The notes beneath the pieces were generated by a model, which saw only the letters and a list, made by a program, of their open reading frames with translations, did not search any database and was not told the DNA's origin. Below, piece after piece: positions 53,417 to 60,449 of a stretch of DNA of 64,000 bases (its first letter is position 1; each line of letters opens with the position of its first letter). Made by a program: the position numbers and the translations under genes. The stretch is from contig JANRIG010000036.1 of NCBI GenBank assembly GCA_033765235.1, positions 1 to 64,000 on the forward strand, written 5' to 3'. Source of the stretch: JANRIG01 sp033765235. Its GTDB lineage: Bacteria > Bacteroidota > Bacteroidia > Cytophagales > UBA9547.

Positions 53417-53546
53417 TATTTTTTTAACATTTATTTCAAAGTTGTTTCAGTTTGTAGTATTGTTTAAAAAACGAGATGGAGTATTTTGGGTTAATATAAG
53501 TCATTAAAGCATTTTAAGGACATAGTCAGCGGAGAATGTGCATATG

Positions 53547-53721
53547 ATTTACAAGTCGGCTTTTTAGAAACAATGCCCTAGTCATGAGTAAATATCAAAC
53601 TATAAACACTGATTTTTTTTGATAAAAGTAATAAATAAACCGTCTAATAAATTCGATATTTATATATAATTGTTTGAATAACTGTATTTTACAAAAATAT
53701 GTCAATAGTAGCTTGTCAAAG
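53547..53721 (+). repeat. diverged intergenic repeat, copy A
   Basis: This segment, in the 411-base gap between rplU and rpe, aligns end to end with 56008-56168 at roughly 70 percent by eye. Shared blocks are a CGGCTT near the start, ATGCC, CATGAGTAAATA, AAACTATA, GATTTTTTT followed by GATAAAA, and ATGTCAATAGT with CTTGTC near the end. The ATGCC...GGCAT palindrome of copy B is eroded here. No reading frame is evident. The rest of 53408-53818 shows nothing. Confidence 0.7.
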
Positions 53722-53818
53722 CAATTTTCAAAGAATTTAGCTTATATTTTCTACCAATTATATACTGAGGATGAGACAAATTTCCTTTACTAAACTACAT
53801 TGATATTTATTTCACCCG

Positions 53819-54499
53819 TTATTTAGCATAAACTTTTCTGTTCAACATTTCATAGAGTCTTTCCAAAGTATCATTGCGCGACTCAGTTTTGCTAAACACA
53901 CTTGAAGTGCCCACCACCAATACCTCAGCACCTGCATTTATCATCTTAGGTATATTTTCCCAACTCACATTGCCATCTGCCTCTATCTCAAAACTCAGCC
54001 CGTATTTCTTCTTAATATCTTGCAATTCGCTAAACTTGTCTATACAAAATGGTATAAGTTTTTGGCCAGCATAGCCGGGGTTCACAGTCATTACACATAC
54101 CATATCTACCAGCGGATACAAATGTATAAATTGATTTACAGGTATCGCAGGGTCTATGGCTATGCTAGGTTTGCAGCCCGCAGCGCGTATATGCTCTATA
54201 GTGCGTACAGGATGCCGTGACGTTTCGGGATGAAAAGTAAAAATCGAGTTTTTTATTTGACAAAATATATCTACAAATCGGTCAGGGTCTTCTACCATCA
54301 AATGATAATCGAGCGGTATCATGCTATACGACGCTACTGCCTTACAAAAATCTATACCCAATGTAAAATTAGGCACATAGTTGCCATCCATGATATCCAT
54401 GTGCAGATAGTCTATCTTATATTGAGCAAATACATCAAGCTCCGACTTCAAATCCAAAAAGTCTGCACACATCATAGAAGGAGATACCTTGGCAAGCAT
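53819..54499 (-). CDS. rpe: ribulose-phosphate 3-epimerase
   Basis: This protein of 226 aa starts at ATG 54499 (MLAKVSPSMMCADFLDLKSE). It interconverts ribulose 5-phosphate and xylulose 5-phosphate in the pentose phosphate pathway. Metal-binding and catalytic residues are visible in YLHMDIMDGNYVPNFTLG, YHLMVEDP, VCVMTVNPGYAGQ, EADGNVSWENIP and VVGTSSVF. The length fits the family. An exact -7 box lies 25 bases upstream. Confidence 0.97.
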   Translation of the reverse strand: MLAKVSPSMMCADFLDLKSELDVFAQYKIDYLHMDIMDGNYVPNFTLGIDFCKAVASYSMIPLDYHLMVEDPDRFVDIFCQIKNSIFTFHPETSRHPVRTIEHIRAAGCKPSIAIDPAIPVNQFIHLYPLVDMVCVMTVNPGYAGQKLIPFCIDKFSELQDIKKKYGLSFEIEADGNVSWENIPKMINAGAEVLVVGTSSVFSKTESRNDTLERLYEMLNRKVYAK

Positions 54500-54523
54500 A
54501 TTCAATTATATTTATTTTTACCG

Positions 54524-54531
54524 CAAAGATA
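54524..54531 (-). promoter_or_regulatory. -7 promoter box for rpe
   Basis: TATCTTTG on the minus strand matches TAnnTTTG exactly, 25 bases before ATG 54499. No clear -33 element. Confidence 0.55.
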
Positions 54532-54696
54532 CTATTTTTCTGCCATATGGTGATACATATATTACTATAATTTTTGTGCTAATATGTTCATTTACACGCA
54601 CTATACGGTACTTTATAAAACTTAACATTAATTTAACACTATATTTTTATTGCACTTTATTATATTTTATTTTTATTTGTACAAAAAATATTATCC

Positions 54697-55251
54697 ATGA
54701 AAAAATTATCCGTCCTTTTCTTTATCGTGTTAGGAATATTATTCATACACGGATGCACCCAAAAACCCAAAGAGCAAGCTCTTGAGGCACCTGCACCTAC
54801 ATCTTCTGTATCTACTAAGACCATCACTGCTCGTAATAGTGCAGACTCACTCAATATGCTCACCGACATATTGTTAGAGTGCTTGTTAGCCAAAAATAAA
54901 GAAAAATATATATCATACTGCTTCACCGAAGAGCAGGAAACTGCCATGGCTGCACAAATAGCCGACAAAAAAATGCAAAAAAGTTTTCAGCGTGAGTTTG
55001 GCTTTAGCCTGCACGAAGAAGTATTATATTTTGAAAATATCATTAAATATATCGAAAAAAATCAACTTGACCTAGCCAAAGTAGACAAAACTATTATAGA
55101 AACCATAGACTATAACAAGAGCAACTATTCGCCGCTTATACTAAAAGAGGTTATCATACCCATCATTCAAGGAGGTATTGAAAGAGACCTATTCTTTGTG
55201 GCAGCATTTATAGACGGTAAGTGGTACTTCACCTCTGAATTGAGCCTTTAG
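54697..55251 (+). CDS. hypothetical lipoprotein
   Basis: This 184-aa protein has a lipoprotein signal with lipobox FIHGC (Cys20) and a short Ala/Pro/Thr-rich linker. Then comes a globular, mostly helical domain (residues about 45-184) with CFTEEQETAMAAQIADKK, LHEEVLYFENIIKYIEKN and the ending FIDGKWYFTSEL, which has the look of a DUF-type domain closing with a lipocalin- or SnoaL-like strand. I do not recognise the family. It is 16 bases upstream of tdk and may be cotranscribed with it. Confidence 0.75.
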   Translation: MKKLSVLFFIVLGILFIHGCTQKPKEQALEAPAPTSSVSTKTITARNSADSLNMLTDILLECLLAKNKEKYISYCFTEEQETAMAAQIADKKMQKSFQREFGFSLHEEVLYFENIIKYIEKNQLDLAKVDKTIIETIDYNKSNYSPLILKEVIIPIIQGGIERDLFFVAAFIDGKWYFTSELSL

Positions 55252-55267
55252 GAAAGCATTTTTTTTT

Positions 55268-55840
55268 ATGGTTAATGAACTCTCAACTCCCTACAATACA
55301 TCGGGGCACATTGAAGTCATTTGCGGATGCATGTTTTCAGGCAAAACAGAAGAGCTGATACGCAGAATAAAACGTGCACAAATAGCTCATCTTCAAACTT
55401 TTGTGTGCAAGCCAATTACTGATAATCGCTACCATGAGCAGTATGTAATATCGCATGACATGACAGAGCTCAATGCAGTATCACTTGCCTCTCCACAAGA
55501 AATACTCACACTTGCAAAGCACTACAAAGTGATAGGTATAGATGAAGCCCAGTTTTTTGACCATACCATAGTAGAGGTATGCAACGTACTTGCCAATGAA
55601 GGCAAGCGTGTCATTGTAGCAGGGTTGGATATGGATTTTGAAGGAAAACCATTTGGAGCCATGCCATATTTGCTGGCAGTAGCAGAGTATGTTACCAAGT
55701 TGCAAGCTGTATGCACAATATCAGGCGAAAGTGCATCATTTACCTACCGAAAATCGCACTACAATGATACCCTGTTGGTTGGCGGTCAAGAGCTATATGA
55801 GGCTCGCAGCAGACAATATTTTTATAACTCTGATAAATAA
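55268..55840 (+). CDS. tdk: thymidine kinase
   Basis: This 190-aa type II thymidine kinase salvages thymidine with ATP. The P-loop is CGCMFSGKTEELIRRI, Walker B is IGIDEAQFFD, then AGLDMDFEGKPFG (thymidine lasso region) and FTYRKSHYND. The four zinc cysteines of the family are mostly gone: the first pair reads CTIS and the second SRQY. Similar loss is common in Bacteroidota. The length is normal. Confidence 0.96.
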   Translation: MVNELSTPYNTSGHIEVICGCMFSGKTEELIRRIKRAQIAHLQTFVCKPITDNRYHEQYVISHDMTELNAVSLASPQEILTLAKHYKVIGIDEAQFFDHTIVEVCNVLANEGKRVIVAGLDMDFEGKPFGAMPYLLAVAEYVTKLQAVCTISGESASFTYRKSHYNDTLLVGGQELYEARSRQYFYNSDK

Positions 55841-55845
55841 TACCC

Positions 55846-55911
55846 GTGTCATGCTGAGTTTATCAATGCATGTATAATAATAGCACATTTCTACAGGCTC
55901 AATGTGACATT
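55846..55911 (+). repeat. REP-like palindrome, copy 1 (diverged)
   Basis: GTGTCATGCTGAGTTTATCA pairs, with mismatches, with the segment ending ACAGGCTCAATGTGACAT, making an imperfect hairpin. It belongs to the same family as copies at 59579-59625 and 60218-60273. Two copies of TCTTAAATCTTCAAT follow at about 55914-55929 and 55992-56006. The 55841-56175 gap holds no gene, only these repeats and repeat copy B. Confidence 0.65.
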
Positions 55912-56007
55912 AATTCTTAAATCTTCAATGATTACAAGCCTATTTTCTTCTTGTCGCTTTTTGTTTTATGCCACTGTAAAGGGTGTTTTCAATCTTAAAT
56001 CTTCAAT

Positions 56008-56168
56008 TATTTACCGGGCGGCTTATTAAAAACGATGCCTTACGGCATGAGTAAATACGAAACTATAGTAACAGATTTTTTTGATAAAAAGAAATAAATC
56101 AGCTTAATAAATATAATTAACTGAATAACAATAGTTAACATAACATGTCAATAGTGACTTGTCGAAGT
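56008..56168 (+). repeat. diverged intergenic repeat, copy B
   Basis: This is the direct-orientation partner of 53547-53721, starting CGGGCGGCTTATTAAAAACG and carrying a better preserved ATGCC-TTAC-GGCAT hairpin. It ends with ATGTCAATAGTGACTTGTCG. Together the two copies enclose rpe, the lipoprotein gene and tdk. Confidence 0.7.
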
Positions 56169-56175
56169 ATTATAA

Positions 56176-56895
56176 CTACTTTTCCAACTGCTTGGGAAAT
56201 GTAATAATAGTAGTAGTACCTTCCCCTAATTTGCTCAACATATTTATGCTGCCGCCGAGTTTTTCAATAGATTTCTTTACTATGTACAACCCTAAGCCAT
56301 TGCCGCTCGATTGATTGGTAGCCCTAAAAAACATTTCAAATACTTTTTCATTTATATTATCTTCTATTCCTATGCCGTTATCTTCAAATTTTATCACCGT
56401 TTTTAGGTCTGTAGAGTTTATTTGTATTTTAAGAAATGGTATATCCTTGCTTTCATCGCTGTACTTAATAGCATTTTCTATAATATTTTGAAAAACAGAA
56501 TATATCATCATGGGGTCAGACATAAAGTCTGACTTTTGCTCTATCCTAAGGTCAAATTTTATAGCTTTATAACCTTCCAAAAACTGCAAACTGTTTAACA
56601 CATCATCTACAATCTCCTTAAAGTTTACCTTAGCCGGCTCCAATTGACGTATATTTATCTTAGTTACGTTGAGCAAGTCAGTCACAAACTCCTGAAGTTT
56701 TTCCGTATTTTTTTTGATATGCGATATGTACTCCAATGCTTTTGGGTCATTCACATCATTCATGGCTACGTTGCTCAAGCCAATTATGGAGTTGAGAGGT
56801 CCTTTTATGTCATGAGTGACTTTATACAATAATATATCAAGTTCTTTTTCTCTCTCTTCCAATGTAAAATCCATTAAATCTATTAATCTGCTCAA
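56176..56895 (-). CDS. cytoplasmic histidine kinase
   Basis: This 239-aa kinase (TTG 56895, or ATG 56874) consists only of a dimerisation/phosphoacceptor domain with LYKVTHDIKGPLNSIIGLSN (His near residue 29) and an HATPase domain with VFQNIIENAIKYSD, FEDNGIGIED, FEMFFRATNQSSGNGLGLYI. There is no membrane segment and no sensory domain except a short N-terminal coiled coil (DFTLEEREKELDILL). No response regulator is adjacent, so it is an orphan kinase that may take its signal from a partner protein. Confidence 0.9.
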   Translation of the reverse strand: MSRLIDLMDFTLEEREKELDILLYKVTHDIKGPLNSIIGLSNVAMNDVNDPKALEYISHIKKNTEKLQEFVTDLLNVTKINIRQLEPAKVNFKEIVDDVLNSLQFLEGYKAIKFDLRIEQKSDFMSDPMMIYSVFQNIIENAIKYSDESKDIPFLKIQINSTDLKTVIKFEDNGIGIEDNINEKVFEMFFRATNQSSGNGLGLYIVKKSIEKLGGSINMLSKLGEGTTTIITFPKQLEK

Positions 56896-57013
56896 TGTAT
56901 TTGAATTTTAAGCGTTTATAGACTTAATACGCAAAAAGTAAATACAAAAGTTTGTTTCACCATTGTAATAAAAAATATGATTTTACATAGAAGTTGTATA
57001 AAAATGGGATTTA

Positions 57014-57619
57014 TTAAAATCCCATTCTGTAACCTATATTAAGGTTTATGTTATACTCATACGCTGATTTTTTTTCATCAGTGCCAAAGTAAAACATACG
57101 TGTATTTAACCCAGCCTCCCCAAATAATTTGCCGGGACCGGCTGCATAGTCTATACCTACTCTGGTAGCTAAGAATAAGCCTGACCATTTGCCCAAATAG
57201 TTGCCCGGAGTATATTCTGATGAGCGTATGAATGTAAGTGACGGACCTGCCCCCGCATATACATTCATAGTGGCATCATTGCCCCCTATTATATAATAAG
57301 TAGGTATTATATTGAATATATGAAAATGATTGTTCATTTTCACAGTACCAAACTTACTAGACTGCCTGAGTGTGGGAGTTACCAAATTGTCGTTCGATCG
57401 TTCAGAAGTACTGTAGCCATATGTATAAGATACTAATACACTTATATTTGGTTTTACAAAATAATCTAAGCCTGCAGTGACACCCCAATGTTGATTTTCA
57501 CTGGTGAGATTGGTGTAAGCAAGACCTACAAACATTTTTTTGCCCTCTACTGATGCAGTTTCTTGAGCAAATGTGGATATTGATAATAATAAGGAAGAGA
57601 TAATAATTAACTTTTTCAT
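57014..57619 (-). CDS. outer-membrane beta-barrel protein
   Basis: This 201-aa protein has a signal peptide ending STFAQE and a series of amphipathic beta strands with alternating aromatic residues (GLDYFVKPNISVLVSYTYGY, VGIDYAAGPGKLFGEAGLN), closing with NLNIGYRMGF, a terminal Phe typical of outer-membrane barrels recognised by Bam. Eight strands fit the length, as in OmpX/OmpA-barrel types. The function is not known. It is a single gene; the gap 57620-57879 contains the next promoter. Confidence 0.85.
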   Translation of the reverse strand: MKKLIIISSLLLSISTFAQETASVEGKKMFVGLAYTNLTSENQHWGVTAGLDYFVKPNISVLVSYTYGYSTSERSNDNLVTPTLRQSSKFGTVKMNNHFHIFNIIPTYYIIGGNDATMNVYAGAGPSLTFIRSSEYTPGNYLGKWSGLFLATRVGIDYAAGPGKLFGEAGLNTRMFYFGTDEKKSAYEYNINLNIGYRMGF

Positions 57620-57804
57620 AAGTTTAGTCTATGGGTGTAAGAATTTTTCGCACAAATCAATAAAAAAAAAATAAACCTGCAAAGATTTATATAAAAAAAC
57701 ATTTATAAAATTGTATACATATATTCTAATGGGTTACAATACAACTATTTATATATAATAAATAAATTTTTCAGAAAAAATATCTTAATTTATTTATAAA
57801 AAAA

Positions 57805-57836
57805 TTTGCATAACCCAATTGTTTGCCCTAAAATTG
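57805..57836 (+). promoter_or_regulatory. promoter of surface lipoprotein gene
   Basis: TTTG (57805-57808) and TAAAATTG (57829-57836) are separated by 20 bases, close to the TTTG-N19-TAnnTTTG consensus with one mismatch. The ATG at 57880 is 43 bases further on. Confidence 0.55.
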
Positions 57837-57879
57837 CGCACAGTTCACTTAAACTGATAACCCAAAAATTATTATCCAA

Positions 57880-59523
57880 ATGAAAAAACTTATTATTAAC
57901 TCGTTTACCGCATTATTATCTGCTTCATTGTTATTTTCATGTCGCAGCACCGAAGTTGTAACTCCGGCCGTAGTTGAAGAAAGTGCTTCTATAGCTCACG
58001 GCACTCGTACCTTTGACTTCTCATTACTCATAGTAGCAGCCAGCAAACAAGGCAAAACAGAAGCCCTCTCAGGAATTACCGTTACCGCAGTACAGCAAGG
58101 CACTGTAACCAGCGTGACAACAAACGCCGATGGTATAGCCTATTTTAAAGACCTTAACGAAGGTAATGTAGCATACACTGTATCAGCCGCTGCCGCATCA
58201 GGCACATCATCAGGCACCAACTATGCCATGGTGAGTGGTACCAAAGAGCTTAACCTCTCTAACTCTGCATATTTTAATACTGCCAACAATACCAATCAAA
58301 AAGGTGTGGTATCGCAAATAGTAAAAATGCCGGCTTTGGCTGCCAATTTTACAGGTAAAGTAGTAGCAGATTTTGACTTTAACCGTGCTACTCAATCTAC
58401 TGCTGTACCAGGTGCTTTGGTAAGAATTAATTTCCAACCTCAAGGTAACGGCAATGTGAGCTCAGGTGCCACCGGTGCTACAGGTTTTGAATTTTTAGAG
58501 CCTAACTTCTATATCACTACTGCCGATGGTACAGGTGCATTCAGTTTCACAAACCTTCCTGCTTTGGAAAATACAAATATGACAGCTAACATGGTGATTG
58601 AGGTAATCACTTCAAACAACGGCGAAACCATACAATTTGCTACCACTGGTACAGGTATTGATATTACAGGTTGGTTGCGTACAGGTCGTACTTATAACTC
58701 AGGCTCCATAGAAATACAACCACTCATTAATAATACAGGCAGCGTTACAGGTCTTGTATTTGGCGATTTTAATTTCCTAGACCTCAAAAGTATATTGCAA
58801 TCATCAGTTATAAATATTCCTGGCGGTTATTCTACATCTAACCTTAAAGAATATTACAAAATGAATATAGTAGATATTAGCTCAACAGAAGTAACTGTTA
58901 CAGGAGGTGTAGATTTGATAAATACATTAGGTTTGGGTTCTGTTACTATAAATGTAAGCACTATTACAGGTACTACTTCAATATTAGGAGTAGGTGCTAA
59001 CGTAGGAGCATTAGTAATTGGTACTAATACATTCATAGGTTATGTTGAAAAAGGTACTAACAAAGCTTTTAACGGCACTTTGACAGGAACAGCTATATTT
59101 GATATACTTAACACTGTAGCAGGTTTCTCTGACTTCAATGTGAAACAAAATAACAAAAACGGCGACATCACAGGTCTTATTAATACTGCGGGTACTGTAG
59201 TTCCTTTCTCATCTATATTGCCTACCAGCAACTTCCTAACGTCTGGTGTAAGGGTAACCTTTAAAATGACTTCTATACCTGCAGGCTATAGAGGTGCTCA
59301 GGAATTCGTAGTATTAACAGATGCATCTGGAAAATACTCAATTGGTGGACTTCCTGTGAACCCAACTACGGGAACACAAAGCTACACTATGCAAGCATTC
59401 TTCTCTAAATCTTATGTGAGAGCAGATGGATATACACAAGTAGTTAATTTTAATGCTACTACTACTGTTACCATCAGGGCAAATGAGATTACTGATGTAG
59501 CTACTGTAAAAGCTACTTATTAA
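57880..59523 (+). CDS. surface lipoprotein with Ig-like/carboxypeptidase-regulatory domains
   Basis: This 547-aa protein has a lipobox LFSC (Cys21). Residues about 48-150 resemble a carboxypeptidase-regulatory or transthyretin-like beta-domain (SGITVTAVQQGTVTSVTTNA, GIAYFKDLNEGNVAYTVSA). Further Thr/Ser/Asn-rich beta-domains follow, including GKVVADFDFNRATQ with VPGALVRINF, and a final regulatory-like unit with TDASGKYSIGGLPVNP. It is unlike the adhesins at 5-16 kb. The protein is likely to be on the cell surface; the ligand is unknown. A strong promoter-like signal lies upstream and a strong terminator downstream, so it is monocistronic. Confidence 0.75.
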   Translation: MKKLIINSFTALLSASLLFSCRSTEVVTPAVVEESASIAHGTRTFDFSLLIVAASKQGKTEALSGITVTAVQQGTVTSVTTNADGIAYFKDLNEGNVAYTVSAAAASGTSSGTNYAMVSGTKELNLSNSAYFNTANNTNQKGVVSQIVKMPALAANFTGKVVADFDFNRATQSTAVPGALVRINFQPQGNGNVSSGATGATGFEFLEPNFYITTADGTGAFSFTNLPALENTNMTANMVIEVITSNNGETIQFATTGTGIDITGWLRTGRTYNSGSIEIQPLINNTGSVTGLVFGDFNFLDLKSILQSSVINIPGGYSTSNLKEYYKMNIVDISSTEVTVTGGVDLINTLGLGSVTINVSTITGTTSILGVGANVGALVIGTNTFIGYVEKGTNKAFNGTLTGTAIFDILNTVAGFSDFNVKQNNKNGDITGLINTAGTVVPFSSILPTSNFLTSGVRVTFKMTSIPAGYRGAQEFVVLTDASGKYSIGGLPVNPTTGTQSYTMQAFFSKSYVRADGYTQVVNFNATTTVTIRANEITDVATVKATY

Positions 59524-59545
59524 GATAATATAATATTTTTTATAG

Positions 59546-59578
59546 AAAAAGCCCTGTAATTTACAGGGCTTTTTTTTT
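59546..59578 (+). terminator. strong intrinsic terminator
   Basis: AAAGCCCTGTAA and TTACAGGGCTTT form a perfect 12-base inverted repeat around one base, followed by a run of T to 59578. It ends 55 bases after the lipoprotein stop. It is symmetrical enough to work from either side. Confidence 0.95.
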
Positions 59579-59625
59579 GTCACATTGAGCTGTGTCCTAT
59601 CATACTTCGACAGGCTCAGTATGAC
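59579..59625 (+). repeat. REP-like palindrome, copy 2
   Basis: GTCACATTGAGCTGTGTC at the left and TTCGACAGGCTCAGTATGAC at the right are related as inverted repeats (GTCA-YRYTGAGC and its complement). The sequence is typical of palindromic intergenic elements in Bacteroidota. It begins directly after the terminator T-run. Confidence 0.8.
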
Positions 59626-59671
59626 TAAGTAATTTTTGTACAGATGTATGTGCATCAATTGGTAAAATACG

Positions 59672-59679
59672 TATATTTG
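59672..59679 (+). promoter_or_regulatory. -7 promoter box for coiled-coil gene
   Basis: TATATTTG matches TAnnTTTG exactly, 21 bases before ATG 59700. No clear -33. Confidence 0.5.
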
Positions 59680-59699
59680 TATATGCTAACTATTATACT

Positions 59700-60089
59700 A
59701 TGAACATAGGCGAGCTGGAACTGTACGAAATATTGCGCGAGAAGATGAACCAAGCAGAGGCTCGCACCCTTATTGAATACATTGAAAAAAAGGTAGATCA
59801 CAAATTTGGCGAAGCCCGTGATGTGTTTTCTACCAAAGAAGATATAAAAAATATTGAGTATAAAATTGCAGAGCTTAATAATAAAATGATTGAGCTTAAT
59901 AATAAAACTGAACTTCAGGTCAAAAATTTGGATGTGAAAATAATACAAATCAAAAGTGATTTGGAGTCAAAGATAGCAGGTGTAGAGCTAAAAATAGTGG
60001 AAACTAAAAGTGATATAATAAAGTGGATAGCAGCATTTTTGGTAGGGCAAACTGCCATAACAGTGACGTTGATAAAATTTTTGGGCTAA
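59700..60089 (+). CDS. coiled-coil protein with C-terminal membrane helix (DUF1640-like)
   Basis: This 129-aa protein has an N-terminal helix pair (LYEILREKMNQAEARTLIEY), a heptad-rich coiled coil from about residue 45 to 105 (IAELNNKMIELNNKTEL and similar) and a hydrophobic C-terminal helix (IIKWIAAFLVGQTAITVTLI). The arrangement matches bacterial DUF1640/CCDC90-like proteins of unknown function. It is the only gene between REP-like copies 2 and 3. Confidence 0.75.
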   Translation: MNIGELELYEILREKMNQAEARTLIEYIEKKVDHKFGEARDVFSTKEDIKNIEYKIAELNNKMIELNNKTELQVKNLDVKIIQIKSDLESKIAGVELKIVETKSDIIKWIAAFLVGQTAITVTLIKFLG

Positions 60090-60198
60090 CTGGCACTATT
60101 TTTTGCGTCATAGTATTTTATATTCTTCTCAATCCAATCTTTCGAATCATCTGGAGCGACTATTACAAAAAGTTATGTAGCGATATAGGCTACTTTTT

Positions 60199-60273
60199 TG
60201 TCACATTGATTTTGTTGTGTCACATTGAGCTCGTCGAAATGTGTTCTCATACTTCGGCAAGCTCAGTATGACA
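60199..60273 (+). repeat. REP-like palindrome, copy 3 with a half-copy
   Basis: TGTCACATTGAGCTCGTCGA starts a complete copy at 60218-60273 ending GGCAAGCTCAGTATGAC; a truncated half TGTCACATTGA precedes it at 60199-60209. The orientation is the same as in copy 2. The rest of the gap 60090-60449 is AT-rich with nothing recognisable. Confidence 0.8.
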
Positions 60274-60449
60274 AGGGTGGCAAACTGATGCTTCGACAAA
60301 CCAGACATGGCATACAATATATTTGCCATGACATAGAAGTGTTACATTTCTTAAATATGAAATAAATTTTTATGTTGTTTATCAAGAATTATCTTCAATA
60401 TCAAATCAAAAACTTAATAATATAAAAACTGATGAGATTTATTTTTATA

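Noticed and set aside
59579..60273. CRISPR array
   Set aside because: The repeats are long palindromes, only two or three copies, with a gene between them and no regular spacers or cas genes.
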